From an uncultured Faecalibacterium sp. (GTDB lineage Bacteria > Bacillota > Clostridia > Oscillospirales > Ruminococcaceae): a DNA stretch of 39,515 nt. The notes under the pieces are model-generated. The model had not been told where the DNA came from. It did not search any database and was given only the letters and a program-made list of their open reading frames with translations. Both the position numbers and the translations under genes were made by a program. Positions 31,424 through 39,515 of the stretch are shown in pieces (the stretch's first letter is position 1; every line of letters starts with the position of its first letter). The stretch is taken from positions 1-39,515 of the forward strand of contig URVW01000015.1 of assembly GCA_900551435.1 (NCBI GenBank), written 5' to 3'.

Positions 31424-32866
31424 TCAGAATCTCCGCCAAGTATCCGGCAGGAAAAAGACCAGCATCGGGAAGATCTCCAGTCGGCCCGCCAGCATGTCAA
31501 AGATCATGACCAGCTTTGCCGGGTTGGAATAGCACCCGAAGTTCATCATCGGGCCGACCTGATTCAGGCCGGGGCCGATGTTGTTCAGGGTGGCAGCAAT
31601 GGCGGTGAAGTTGGTCACCATATCAAAGTTGTCCAGACTGATGAGGAACAGCGATGCCGCAAAAATAAAGATATACGCCGCCACATAGACGTTGGTGGCG
31701 CGGATCGTCTCATGGCTGACCAGCTTGCCGTCCATCCGGACCGGCGCGACCACCTGCGGGTGGAGAGCCTGTTTCAGCTCTTTGCCCAGCGTCTTGCCCA
31801 GCAGCAGGAAGCGGCTGACCTTCATGCCGCCGCCCGTGCTGCCCGCACAGGCGCCCACGAACATGAGCATGACCAGAATTTCCTTGGAGAGGGTCGGCCA
31901 GAGGTCGAAGTCACAGCTGGAAAAGCCGGTGGTCGTGATGATGGAGCCGACTTGGAACGCCGCCTGACGCAGGGCTTCGCCCAAGCCGTTATACATGCTG
32001 TAGATATTGCAGGTGATGATACCAACTGCAACCGCAATGATGATGAAATACGCCCGGACTTCTTCGCTGGCAGCGGCGCGGCGGAAGCGGCGCATCAGCA
32101 GCAGGAAGTAGGCGTTGAAGTTGACGCCGAACAGGATCATGAAGATGGTCACGACCCACTGGATATAGGGCGAAAAGCTGGTGAAGCTGTCGTTCTTGAA
32201 GCCGAAGCCGCCCGTGCCCGCCGTGCCAAAGGCCGTGAGCATCGATTCGAACACCGGCATCCCGCCGAACAGCAGGAACACAAATTCCAGCACGGTCAGG
32301 AACAGGTAGATGCCGTACAAAATTTTTGCCGTGGACTGTACCTTCGGGACCAGCTTATCCACCTGCGGACCGGGGCTTTCCGCCTTCATCAGGTTGACGT
32401 GGGAACCGCCGGTCAGCGGCAGCAGGGACAGCAGGAACACCAGAACGCCCATACCTCCTACCCAGTGGGTGAAGCTGCGCCAGAACAAAATGCCCTTGGG
32501 CAGATCCTCGACGGCGGGCAGGATGCTGGCGCCGGTGGTGGTAAAGCCGGACACCGTTTCAAACAGGGCATCCACGGGGTTCGGGATGCAGCCGGTCAGC
32601 ACAAAGGGGACCGCGCCCACGATACTGATGAGCAGCCAGCACAGCGCCGTGGCCACAAAACCCTCGCGCATGTAGAAAATTTGGCTCTTCGCCTTGACGC
32701 GGTGGAGCAAAAAGCCCACAAGGGCGCTGAGCGCTGCCGTGAACAGGAACACGCCCATGACGAACCACTCGCCATAGCACAGGCTGGCCGCGGCGGGCAG
32801 AAGCAGCAGGACGCCCTCGGTCATCAGGATATAGCTCAGCAGCCGCAAAACGATCGCATAATTCAT
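31424..32866 (-). CDS. trkH: Potassium uptake transporter TrkH
   Basis: 480 residues, polytopic. Channel-like subunit of Trk/Ktr K+ uptake with four pore-loop repeats; visible filter-like pieces include TVSGFTTTGASIL (first), GTAGTGGFGFKND (second), VGSIITTTGFSSCDFDLWP (third) and AATLNNIGPGLNQVGPM (fourth). The spacing fits TrkH. AGGAGGGCACAGC precedes the ATG. It follows trkA by 13 nt on the same strand and ends at a terminator, so trkA-trkH is a two-gene operon. Confidence 0.93.
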   Translation of the reverse strand: MNYAIVLRLLSYILMTEGVLLLLPAAASLCYGEWFVMGVFLFTAALSALVGFLLHRVKAKSQIFYMREGFVATALCWLLISIVGAVPFVLTGCIPNPVDALFETVSGFTTTGASILPAVEDLPKGILFWRSFTHWVGGMGVLVFLLSLLPLTGGSHVNLMKAESPGPQVDKLVPKVQSTAKILYGIYLFLTVLEFVFLLFGGMPVFESMLTAFGTAGTGGFGFKNDSFTSFSPYIQWVVTIFMILFGVNFNAYFLLLMRRFRRAAASEEVRAYFIIIAVAVGIITCNIYSMYNGLGEALRQAAFQVGSIITTTGFSSCDFDLWPTLSKEILVMLMFVGACAGSTGGGMKVSRFLLLGKTLGKELKQALHPQVVAPVRMDGKLVSHETIRATNVYVAAYIFIFAASLFLISLDNFDMVTNFTAIAATLNNIGPGLNQVGPMMNFGCYSNPAKLVMIFDMLAGRLEIFPMLVFFLPDTWRRF

Positions 32867-32879
32867 GCTGTGCCCTCCA

Positions 32880-34238
32880 TCAATCCTCTACGATGTCCCG
32901 CAGGTCGTGCAGACCATGCTCCAGCGTGACCACGATGACGTTATCGCCCACCTGAATCTGGTCGCCGCCGCGCGGAATTTTGATTTCATTGCCGCGGGTG
33001 ATGCAGCACAGCAGGGTATTCTTTTTCAGGTGCAGACGGCTCAGAGGCACGCCCGTGGCCTTGCTCTCCTCGTGGACCGTAAATTCCAGCGCTTCCACGC
33101 GGTCGTCCAGAATGCGATACAGCGTTTTGATGTTGCTGCCCGCCTCGTTCTGCAGGGCGCGGACATACTGCACGATGTAATCGCAGGTCATGTACTTGGG
33201 GTAGACGATGCTGCCAAGGTCCAAACCCGCCAGAATATCGTCAAATTCCAGACGGTTGACCTTGGTGACCAGCTTGCCGTGGGAATGCTTTTTGGCAAAC
33301 AGGGTCAGCAGGACATTTTCTTCATCGATGTTGGTCAGTGCCACGAAGGCTTCGGTGGATTCCAAGCCTTCGGACAGCAGGAACTCGCGGTTGGAGCCGT
33401 CCTCGCACAAGATCTGCGCTTCGGGCAGAGCCTCGGCCAGCACGTTGCAGCGCTCGGGGTCCCGTTCCACGATGCGGACCCGGACATGGTTTTCCAGAAG
33501 TTCCTGACTCAGGTAGAAGCCGATGGCGCCGCCGCCCACGATGAGCGCATTCCGCACCGGGCGGACCGCCAGATGGATGCGCTGGAAGAACTCGTGAGCC
33601 TTTTCCTGCGTGGCAAGGAAGGTGACCTGATCGCCGGTCTGCAGCACGAAGTTACCGTTCGGGATGATGACATCCCCCGCGCGCTCAACGGCGCAGACCA
33701 GAATATCGCTCTTGAGCCGGGTGGGAATTTCGTGGATGGCCACGCCGTCCAGCTGCTGGGCATCGGTCAGGGTGAACTTGATGAGCCGGACCCGTCCGCC
33801 CGCAAAGGTATCGATCTTGCTGGCGCCCGGGAAGCGCAGCAGGTGCGAAATTTCACGCGCCGCAGCCATTTCCGGGTTGATGATGGCCGAAATGCCGATC
33901 TGTTTCTTGATGAAGTCCAGCTCGTGGCTGTAGGACGGGTTGCGCACGCGGGCGATGGCGTGGCAATGGCCCGCCTTCTTCGCGAACATGCAGCAGAGCA
34001 GGTTCAGTTCGTCCGAGCCGGTGACCGCGATGAACACATCGGCGTCCTCGATGCCCGCTTCGGACAGGGTGGTGATCGAGGAGCCATTGCCCAGAATGCC
34101 CATCACGTCGTAGGATTCGCTCAGGTGCTCCACACGGGCCTTGTTCGTGTCGATGACGGTCACGTTATGGCCTTCCTCGCTGAGCTGCCGCGCCAGCGCT
34201 GTGCCGACCTTGCCGCCGCCCACCAGAATGATCTTCAT
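32880..34238 (-). CDS. trkA: Potassium uptake regulatory protein TrkA
   Basis: 452 residues. Cytosolic gating subunit of the Trk system with two repeats of RCK_N plus RCK_C. The two nucleotide-binding fingerprints are VGGGKVGTALARQLSEEG near residue 5 and VGGGAIGFYLSQELLENH near 233, with the acidic residue at the end of strand 2 (VIDTNK, IVERD). RCK_C parts follow each. AAAGGAAAGG precedes the ATG. Two possible promoters lie upstream (34301-34329 and 34396-34424). Confidence 0.95.
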   Translation of the reverse strand: MKIILVGGGKVGTALARQLSEEGHNVTVIDTNKARVEHLSESYDVMGILGNGSSITTLSEAGIEDADVFIAVTGSDELNLLCCMFAKKAGHCHAIARVRNPSYSHELDFIKKQIGISAIINPEMAAAREISHLLRFPGASKIDTFAGGRVRLIKFTLTDAQQLDGVAIHEIPTRLKSDILVCAVERAGDVIIPNGNFVLQTGDQVTFLATQEKAHEFFQRIHLAVRPVRNALIVGGGAIGFYLSQELLENHVRVRIVERDPERCNVLAEALPEAQILCEDGSNREFLLSEGLESTEAFVALTNIDEENVLLTLFAKKHSHGKLVTKVNRLEFDDILAGLDLGSIVYPKYMTCDYIVQYVRALQNEAGSNIKTLYRILDDRVEALEFTVHEESKATGVPLSRLHLKKNTLLCCITRGNEIKIPRGGDQIQVGDNVIVVTLEHGLHDLRDIVED

Positions 34239-34300
34239 AGAAAAATCCTTTCCTTTTCTTCCCCGCGATGGGAAGATTTTTCAAACATGAAACGCTGTCT

Positions 34301-34329
34301 AGTATAGCATACTTCGGACAGGAGTTCCA
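34301..34329 (-). promoter_or_regulatory. Promoter of trkA-trkH, proximal
   Basis: Minus strand TGGAAC (34324-34329), 17-nt spacer, TATACT (34301-34306), with TGC before it (an extended -10). Leader of about 55 nt to trkA. Confidence 0.6.
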
Positions 34330-34395
34330 CACTCCGACGCTTTTTTACAACCAAATGCAGAATTTTGTCGGGCAAACGCAGAATCATCTGGCTCT

Positions 34396-34424
34396 ATCTT
34401 ATCCCTTTCCCCGCAGATTGTCAA
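34396..34424 (-). promoter_or_regulatory. Promoter of trkA-trkH, distal
   Basis: Minus strand perfect TTGACA (34419-34424), 17-nt spacer, TAAGAT (34396-34401), directly after the glmS terminator. Stronger -35 than the proximal promoter. Confidence 0.65.
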
Positions 34425-34432
34425 CTTTGCAC

Positions 34433-34477
34433 GAAAAAAGCCCCGCACAGCTTTCGTTTCTGTGCGGGGCAAAATTT
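34433..34477. terminator. Terminator downstream of glmS
   Basis: Perfect 11-bp stem GCCCCGCACAG (34440-34450) with CTGTGCGGGGC (34460-34470), A run on the left and T run on the right, so active on both strands. It ends the glmS transcript. Confidence 0.9.
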
Positions 34478-34478
34478 T

Positions 34479-36299
34479 TTATTCCACGGTCACGCTCTTG
34501 GCCAGATTGCGGGGCTTATCGACATCGCACCCGCGCAGGACTGCCATATAGTAGGCGAACAGCTGCAGCGGCACGATGAGCTGCAGCGGCATCAGCAGGT
34601 CCTCGTATTCATCCAAGCGGACCACATAATCCGCCACGCCCTCGGGCACGACGGCATCTTTTGTGGTGAAGAGCAGGACCTTTGCGCCGCGGCTCTTCGT
34701 CTCCTTGGCGTTGGAGATGGTCTTTTCATAGACCTGCTTCTGGGTCGCCAGCGCGATGACCGGCACGCCGTCGGTGATGAGGCTGATGGTCCCGTGCTTC
34801 AGTTCGCCCGCCGCGTAGGCATCGGAGTGGACGTAGCTGATTTCCTTGAGCTTCAGGCTGCCTTCCAGCGACAGCGAGTAGTCGAAGCCGCGCCCGATGA
34901 AGAAGCAGCTCTGGGTGTTCACGAAGCGGCTGGCGAGGTACTTGATCTGTTCGCAGTCGGCCAGACGCGGCTTAATGACCTCGCTGGCGCGAAGCAGTTC
35001 GGCGGTCAGGCGGCGGGTCTCAGCTTCGGTCTGTGCGCCGCGCGCATAGGCCAGCCGCAGAGCGAACAGATAGAGCACGCACATCTGGACCATGTAAGCT
35101 TTGGTCGATGCCACGGCAATTTCAGGACCCGCATAGGTATAGAGGACATAATCCGCCGCGCGGGCGATGGAGCTGCCCACCACGTTCACGATGGCCAGCA
35201 CCGGGACGCCCCGGCTCTTGGCCAGCTTGAGCGCGGCCAGCGTATCACTCGTTTCGCCCGACTGGCTGATGATGATGACCAGATCTTCCGGCTTGAGGAT
35301 GGGGTCGCGGTAACGGAACTCGCTGGCGATGTCCACTTCTGCGGGGACACGGGCCAGCGCTTCGATGGCCGCTTTGCCCACCATTCCGGCGTGCATGGCC
35401 GTACCGCACGCCACCAGATGGACGGTCCCGATCTTTTTCAACATTTCATCGGACAATTCCGGAATGCGCAGGTCGGGCAGACCGTTCTCCACGCGGGGGC
35501 TGACCGTGGCCGTGATGGCGGCGGGCTGCTCGTTGATCTCCTTGAGCATAAAGTGCGGATAGCCGCCCTTTTCGGCCGCTTCCTGATCCCAGTCGGCGGT
35601 CAGGACTTCGCGCTCCACCGGCTCGGCGAACTCATTGTAAAAGCGGATGCCCTCCGCCGTGACGACGGCCATGTCGCCCTCTTCGAGGACGCTGTACTTC
35701 CGGGTATATTTCAGCAGGGCCGGGATATCCGACGCCACAAAGTTTTCGTCTTCGCCCCAGCCGACGATGAGCGGGCTTTCCCGCTTGACGGCAAAGACAG
35801 TGTCCGGGAAATCCCGGAACAGCACGGCCAGCGCATAGCTGCCGCGCACCATCGCCAGCGCCGCACGAAGAGCGCGCAGCGGCTCGCCCTCGTAGCAGCT
35901 GTCGATGAGCTTGACCAGAACTTCGGTGTCCGTCTCGCTTTCAAAGGTATAACCTTTGGCGATGAGCCGTTCTTTCAGGATGCCGTAATTCTCAATGATG
36001 CCGTTGTGTACGATGCTCACACGCGGCGTCGAATGCGGATGGCTGTTCACGTCGCTGGGTTCGCCATGGGTCGCCCAGCGGGTGTGTCCGATGCCGCAGC
36101 TGCTCTCGGCCAGTGCCTGAGCGGCCAATTTCTGGCGCAGCTCCGCCAGACGGCCCTTGCTCTTGACCACGCGGATGGCCCCATCCAGCGCCAGCGCAAC
36201 GCCCGCCGAATCATACCCGCGGTATTCCAGCTTTTCCAGTCCATCCAGCAAAACATCCTGCGCATTGCGCTTTCCGACATAACCAACGATGCCACACAT
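34479..36299 (-). CDS. glmS: Glutamine-fructose-6-phosphate aminotransferase (isomerising)
   Basis: 606 residues from the ATG at 36299 (GGAGGTGTTTTGT upstream), which puts the catalytic cysteine at position 2 after Met removal (MCGIVGYVG); the longer ORF would block it. Makes glucosamine 6-phosphate, the entry to peptidoglycan precursors. The N-terminal glutaminase has the segments GIGHTRWATHG and HNGIIENY. The C-terminal isomerase has two SIS domains (SQSGETSDTLAAL, and STKAYMVQMCVLYL). Ends KPRNLAKSVTVE as in the family. Its leader holds a glmS ribozyme, so product feedback acts on the mRNA. Confidence 0.97.
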   Translation of the reverse strand: MCGIVGYVGKRNAQDVLLDGLEKLEYRGYDSAGVALALDGAIRVVKSKGRLAELRQKLAAQALAESSCGIGHTRWATHGEPSDVNSHPHSTPRVSIVHNGIIENYGILKERLIAKGYTFESETDTEVLVKLIDSCYEGEPLRALRAALAMVRGSYALAVLFRDFPDTVFAVKRESPLIVGWGEDENFVASDIPALLKYTRKYSVLEEGDMAVVTAEGIRFYNEFAEPVEREVLTADWDQEAAEKGGYPHFMLKEINEQPAAITATVSPRVENGLPDLRIPELSDEMLKKIGTVHLVACGTAMHAGMVGKAAIEALARVPAEVDIASEFRYRDPILKPEDLVIIISQSGETSDTLAALKLAKSRGVPVLAIVNVVGSSIARAADYVLYTYAGPEIAVASTKAYMVQMCVLYLFALRLAYARGAQTEAETRRLTAELLRASEVIKPRLADCEQIKYLASRFVNTQSCFFIGRGFDYSLSLEGSLKLKEISYVHSDAYAAGELKHGTISLITDGVPVIALATQKQVYEKTISNAKETKSRGAKVLLFTTKDAVVPEGVADYVVRLDEYEDLLMPLQLIVPLQLFAYYMAVLRGCDVDKPRNLAKSVTVE

Positions 36300-36349
36300 A
36301 CAAAACACCTCCATGCCGACAGCCCGGCGCTCAAAAATGCGCACAGACC

Positions 36350-36542
36350 AGCTGTCAGCTTTCTAACACAGTTTATGTTCTTGTATGGCTTTCTTTGAGG
36401 GGATCTGTTACGGTATTGCTGCCGCTTTTTGCCCCTCGCTTCGATCGGTATAGCCCTGTTCGACCGGAGAAACATCCGCCGAAAATTTCGATGATTCCTC
36501 TCCTCGTCACCCTCGCGGCTGTCACCCGCGTGGCCCGGCGCT
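36350..36542 (-). ncRNA. glmS ribozyme (glucosamine-6-phosphate-responsive self-cleaving riboswitch)
   Basis: On the minus strand the leader of glmS has the conserved core of this class. After GCAAA comes GCGCC at the cleavage site, so the cut falls between A at 36542 and G at 36541. A P1-type stem follows (CGCGG-GTGACA-CCGCG, part of it), then GACGAGGA, then ATCGAAATTTTCGGCGGATG (segment 36473-36508), then a P3-like arm ending ACCGATCG, and CCGTAACAG. The order, spacing and motifs match the known ribozyme. It lies between the membrane-protein gene and glmS, with no clear promoter within 40 nt upstream, so it may be read from the upstream genes. Confidence 0.9.
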
Positions 36543-36585
36543 TTGCGTCATCTGAAGTTCCACATTCCCCCTTTCAATTTTTCTC

Positions 36586-37134
36586 TCATTTCCCCAGCAT
36601 TTTATGCAGCCGGGGCTGCCAGACCAGCCGATAGACCTGCAATAAATTATGGATGGCCTGGTCATACAGCAGAAAGGCCACGTTCCCCATCGCCAGTGTG
36701 CTCAGCGAGACGACCAGCGCTGTCGTGCGCAGTTCCTGCGAGATGCTGCCCGCCGGGACCAAGAGCAGCACCAGCCCGTACATCGCCAGCACCGCGCCGT
36801 TGCACAGCAGCAGCTTGCACAGCCCGCGCAGGAGAGCCGGACGGATACGCTCCAATTTCGGCTTGACCAGCGGATAGTATCCCAACAAGAATACAAAAAT
36901 CAGGGCCACTTCCTTATCCGGCACGAACAGCAGACTGAGCAAGCTGACCGCGCCGTAAGCCGTCAGGGCCATGGTCATGCCGCATTCCATGCAGACCGTC
37001 GCGATCAGCAAGCTGGCCGCCGCGGGGGCAATGAACATCAGCACCGGGATCACCGCGCCCAGCAGCATCAGCGCCACACTCAGGGCCGCCGCCATGCCGC
37101 AATAGGCCATAGCCCAGCTCTTGCGCCCCTTCAT
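36586..37134 (-). CDS. Small integral membrane protein, unknown function
   Basis: 182 residues from the ATG at 37134, which overlaps the previous stop (ATGA) and has GGGAG five bases upstream; four earlier codons are rejected. Five or so hydrophobic segments. After the second comes a short polar loop with LLFVPDKEVALIFVFLLGYY, then PLVKPKLERI, a pattern found in small Firmicute membrane proteins resembling S-components of ECF transporters. No ATPase or T-component gene is nearby, so transport is only a guess. It is coupled to a DUF5685-like gene and followed by the glmS ribozyme. Confidence 0.75.
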   Translation of the reverse strand: MKGRKSWAMAYCGMAAALSVALMLLGAVIPVLMFIAPAAASLLIATVCMECGMTMALTAYGAVSLLSLLFVPDKEVALIFVFLLGYYPLVKPKLERIRPALLRGLCKLLLCNGAVLAMYGLVLLLVPAGSISQELRTTALVVSLSTLAMGNVAFLLYDQAIHNLLQVYRLVWQPRLHKMLGK

Positions 37135-38000
37135 GGCATCTCCCATTGCACCGGCTGGTTCTCCGCATCCAGCGGATCCACAGCGTGGCGCAGACCAAGG
37201 ATCATGATGTTATCGATGAGCGTTTTGTTCAATTTAATATCTAACATGCCGTAGGCGCGAACAAGGTCGTTTGCGGCCGCCAGCGCCTGACGGCGGGCAT
37301 TCTCCATGGCGGTTTCACTGTCCTCGATGCCGTTGACCAGAAACACATTGTAGCGTCCGGCCCGCTTGTCATCCTTCACGCGGCCCGCCTTTTCCAGCAG
37401 ATAGAACACCCGCCCGACACAGCTGCCGATATAGCGCATGCTTTTGCGCTGGCTGGGGTCGTCCGTTGCCAGCGTGGAATACAGCGCGCCGTAGATGTTG
37501 CTCATGGGTTCGGCGGCTTCGGCATAGCTCTTGGCATTGAGGTTCATCTGCACGACGGCCTGAGCCTGTTCCTGCCCGAACAGCCGTTCCAACGCGGGGT
37601 TCTCGCGCACGGCCTTTTCGTAGGCTTTGCGGAGCAGCAGACGGTCCGCCGCGCGGCGCAGACGCTGCCGGAAGGGCAGCTCGTCCCAGCGGCGGTCCTG
37701 CAGCTTATGCCAGCCCAGCAGGATCTCCACCTGTGCCGCCAGCCGGATGCCCTGCGTCTGGCACATCATCTGCTTCCAGCACAGGGTCCCGGGCAGACGC
37801 TCTTTTCTGCAGGTCGCGCTGCGGCCCGCAAGGCTGTCCGACAGCAGGGCAAACAGGACTCCATTGTACTGCAAAAGGCGGCACGAATAAAGTCCATAAG
37901 AGTGGTACATCTGCCAGCGCACGCCCCGCAGATACCACAGATGAGTATTATAATCTCGGATGGTCAGTTCCGGAAGATAGGGTCGCATCCGCCCGTCCAT
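37131..38000 (-). CDS. DUF5685-like protein with missing cysteine motif
   Basis: 289 residues from the ATG at 38000 (AAGGGGAGAACGG upstream); the longer ORF starts in a palindrome at the promoter. Resembles DUF5685 proteins by the start MRPYLPELTIRDYN, the SRxx/LQYNGVLFALL segment, and an Asn-rich tail (MSNIYGALYSTLA, YNVFLVNGIEDSE). In the common version the first helix carries a CGLC-type pair that here reads RGVRW, and the mid-protein RCxxHP-type motif is changed. Alpha-helical, soluble, function unknown. Its stop overlaps the next gene's ATG, so both form one unit. Confidence 0.65.
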   Translation of the reverse strand: MDGRMRPYLPELTIRDYNTHLWYLRGVRWQMYHSYGLYSCRLLQYNGVLFALLSDSLAGRSATCRKERLPGTLCWKQMMCQTQGIRLAAQVEILLGWHKLQDRRWDELPFRQRLRRAADRLLLRKAYEKAVRENPALERLFGQEQAQAVVQMNLNAKSYAEAAEPMSNIYGALYSTLATDDPSQRKSMRYIGSCVGRVFYLLEKAGRVKDDKRAGRYNVFLVNGIEDSETAMENARRQALAAANDLVRAYGMLDIKLNKTLIDNIMILGLRHAVDPLDAENQPVQWEMP

Positions 38001-38038
38001 TTCCGTTCTCCCCTTCCCGCAGCCCACGGCTGCACTTC

Positions 38039-38080
38039 TTACCATGGTAACAGTATACCCGTTTTTCCCTTTTGATTCAA
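38039..38080 (-). promoter_or_regulatory. Promoter of the DUF5685/membrane-protein unit
   Basis: Minus strand TTGAAT (38075-38080), 17-nt spacer, TATACT (38052-38057). A perfect 12-bp palindrome TTACCATGGTAA (38039-38050) covers the predicted start near 38045 and might bind a regulator. This may also serve glmS by read-through. Confidence 0.65.
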
Positions 38081-38118
38081 CTGACGAAATGTTAAATCTC
38101 TCTCAGCCGGACCCCCTG

Positions 38119-38165
38119 AAAAAACAGCAGCCGCACCAAACTTTCGGGCTTGGTGCGGCTGTAAA
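38119..38165 (-). terminator. Terminator of the rRNA methyltransferase gene
   Basis: Perfect 12-bp stem CAGCCGCACCAA (38128-38139) with TTGGTGCGGCTG (38150-38161), loop of 10. The A run at 38119-38124 gives T on the minus strand. Confidence 0.85.
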
Positions 38166-38178
38166 GTATTACTTTTGC

Positions 38179-39378
38179 TTATTTTTTCTCGAAACGAGTC
38201 GTGCGCTTGCCGTCAAAGCCCTGCTTCGGCATCGGCTTTGCCTTGTGCTCGAACTTGGGGGCCTCGTAGTACATATACAGCTGGCAGGGGATCATGCCGT
38301 TGTACATTTTGCGGCGCTTGTTGGCACGCTTGCCGTAGTGGCTCTCGAACTCCATATCGGCGGTGATGGCATACACGCCCGCGCAGGGGTGCTCTTCCAT
38401 CTGACGGCCCAGCGTCCGGGCCAGCTTGGCCGCACCCTCGATGGTGCTCATGCGTTCGCCGTACGGCGGATTGGTCAGGACGATGGCTTCGGGCTTGGCG
38501 GCAAAATCGGCCACATCGGCCACCTCAAAGTGGCAGCGCTTTTCCACACCGGCCAGCTTGGCGTTGGCGTTGGCCAGTGCCACAGCGGCGGGGTCGATGT
38601 CGTAGCCGAACGCTTCAAAGCCGACATCCAGCTTGGACTCGGCCAATGCCTTCTGGCGCTGCTCGGCCCAGATGGAAGCAGGAACGAAGCTGTAGCGCTC
38701 GGCGGCAAAGCGGCGCTTCAGGCCCGGGGCGATGTTCATGGCCTTCTGAGCGGCTTCGATCAGCAGTGTGCCGCTGCCGCAGAAGGGGTCCTCCACGAGA
38801 CTGTCGCGGCGGACGCGGCCAAGGTCGGCGATGGTCGCGGCCAGCGTCTCGCGGATGGGCGCTTCCATGGCGTTGCGGCGGTAACCGCGCTTGTGCAGAC
38901 CGTCGCCGGTGGTATCCAGCATGATCTCGCAGACATTTTTCCGCAGCATGAAGCGAATTTTATACTCTGCTCCCGTCTCCGGCAGGATCGAGGTGTGGTG
39001 CTTGTTCATCAGGCGCTTGACGACAGCCTTTTTGATGATGCTCTGGCACGCGGGCACGCTGGTCAGCTGGCTGTTCAGGGACGAGCCGGTGACCGGGAAA
39101 GCCGCGTCCGCCGGGAGCAGCTCTTCCCAAGGGATGGCATACACGCCGTCGAACAGTTCATCAAAGGTGGAGGCCGGATAGGTGTTGAGCAGCAGCATGA
39201 CGCGCTCGACGGTGCGCAGGTTGAGGTTCGCGGCGGCGATCATCTCTGCGCCGCCCTCGAAGGTCAGGCGTCCGTCGCTGACCCGGATGTTCTCCGCGCC
39301 GATGCGGCGCAGCTCGAAGTTGGCCGTGGACTCGCATCCAAAGAAGCAGGGCGCGATCAGTTCAAATTTTGCAGGCAT
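38179..39378 (-). CDS. THUMP-domain class I RNA methyltransferase (RlmL/YpsC-type)
   Basis: 399 residues. THUMP-type N-terminal RNA-binding domain (about 1-155), then a Rossmann methyltransferase domain. Motifs: SLVEDPFCGSGTLLIEAA (SAM site), FGYDIDPAAVALANANAKLAG (acidic ribose-binding residue), and the catalytic NPPYGER. This fits the N2-guanine methyltransferases of the RlmL/YpsC group, which act on 23S rRNA. YDIDP and the single methyltransferase domain match the Firmicute form rather than the two-domain E. coli RlmKL fusion. Likely a single-gene unit ended by the hairpin at 38119-38165. Confidence 0.9.
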   Translation of the reverse strand: MPAKFELIAPCFFGCESTANFELRRIGAENIRVSDGRLTFEGGAEMIAAANLNLRTVERVMLLLNTYPASTFDELFDGVYAIPWEELLPADAAFPVTGSSLNSQLTSVPACQSIIKKAVVKRLMNKHHTSILPETGAEYKIRFMLRKNVCEIMLDTTGDGLHKRGYRRNAMEAPIRETLAATIADLGRVRRDSLVEDPFCGSGTLLIEAAQKAMNIAPGLKRRFAAERYSFVPASIWAEQRQKALAESKLDVGFEAFGYDIDPAAVALANANAKLAGVEKRCHFEVADVADFAAKPEAIVLTNPPYGERMSTIEGAAKLARTLGRQMEEHPCAGVYAITADMEFESHYGKRANKRRKMYNGMIPCQLYMYYEAPKFEHKAKPMPKQGFDGKRTTRFEKK

Positions 39379-39433
39379 GGTTGGGTTTCCTTTCTTGCGC
39401 GGGGCGCATTCGCGGGCTTTTTACAGCACACCG

Positions 39434-39467
39434 AAAAAACAGGCCCGCCCCGGCTGGGACAGGCCCG
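39434..39467 (-). terminator. Terminator of the gene upstream of the methyltransferase
   Basis: On the minus strand GGGCCTGTCCC-AGCC-GGGGCGGGCCT folds into an 11-pair stem with G-U wobbles, followed by GTTTTTT. It implies a minus-strand gene ending just beyond the right edge. Confidence 0.75.
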
Positions 39468-39482
39468 ATCAGTTCATGGGAT

Positions 39483-39515
39483 TCAGCGGCCGCGGCGGGA
39501 GCGCGGTGCATAACC
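39483..39515 (-). CDS. C-terminal end of an unidentified minus-strand gene
   Basis: Ten codons read GYAPRSRRGR and end in TGA at 39483-39485, just before the terminator at 39434-39467. Basic Arg-rich tails like this are common in RNA-binding proteins such as helicases or pseudouridine synthases, but too little is visible to name it. Confidence 0.4.
   Translation of the reverse strand, partial: GYAPRSRRGR

Overview
The window looks like a stretch of chromosome from a GC-rich, low-spore-type Clostridia gut anaerobe, most likely Faecalibacterium or a close Oscillospiraceae relative. This is inferred from the gene families, the strong AGGAGG-type ribosome binding sites, the TTGACA-17-TATAAT promoters, the GC-rich codon use and the intergenic palindromic repeat elements; no database search was run. 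It is mostly well-packed chromosome with little mobile DNA: no rRNA, tRNA, CRISPR array, transposase or phage gene was seen.

Layout. 1-850: the end of an RNase HI gene overlaps a short, degenerate MnmA-like gene. 863-6151 (minus strand): mreB-mreC-mreD-PBP2, the rod-shape and elongasome operon, followed by methylglyoxal synthase with its own promoter. 6322-10085 (minus): maf, dut, a U32-family RlhA-like protein and zapA. 10406-14966 (plus): glycogen phosphorylase and a GH13 glucosidase/amylase, separated by a strong terminator hairpin; this is a glycogen/maltodextrin breakdown unit. 14985-15335: first full copy of a repeat element. 15398-16853: a ferredoxin-type protein divergent from a Crp/Fnr regulator with a palindrome between them. 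16924-17814: a Ser-rich membrane-anchored protein.

17998-24930 (minus): a carboxylate island. Two tandem GntR-type regulators and a DUF1847 protein lie upstream of an operon with two DASS/SLC13 permeases flanking the two subunits of an L(+)-tartrate dehydratase/class I fumarase-type enzyme. The GntR promoter and the leader of the transporter-dehydratase operon carry the same TGGATACA-type palindrome, which ties the regulators to the operon. The second full repeat copy sits between the two transcription units.

25070-31247 (minus): an MMPL/RND exporter overlapping a very large surface protein in which two GLUG beta-repeat blocks flank about 500 residues of helical coiled coil. This two-gene unit is the best candidate here for a little-described system. 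31424-34238: TrkH-TrkA potassium uptake. 34479-38000: a DUF5685-like protein, a small membrane protein, then a clear glmS ribozyme and glmS. 38179-39378: a THUMP-domain rRNA methyltransferase, followed at the edge by the tail and terminator of one more minus-strand gene.

Start codons were moved from the longest ORF wherever a ribosome binding site, promoter or overlap decided the matter (mreC, dut, zapA, the GH13 gene, the Crp/Fnr gene, both permeases, ttdA, the first GntR gene, the RND gene, glmS and others).
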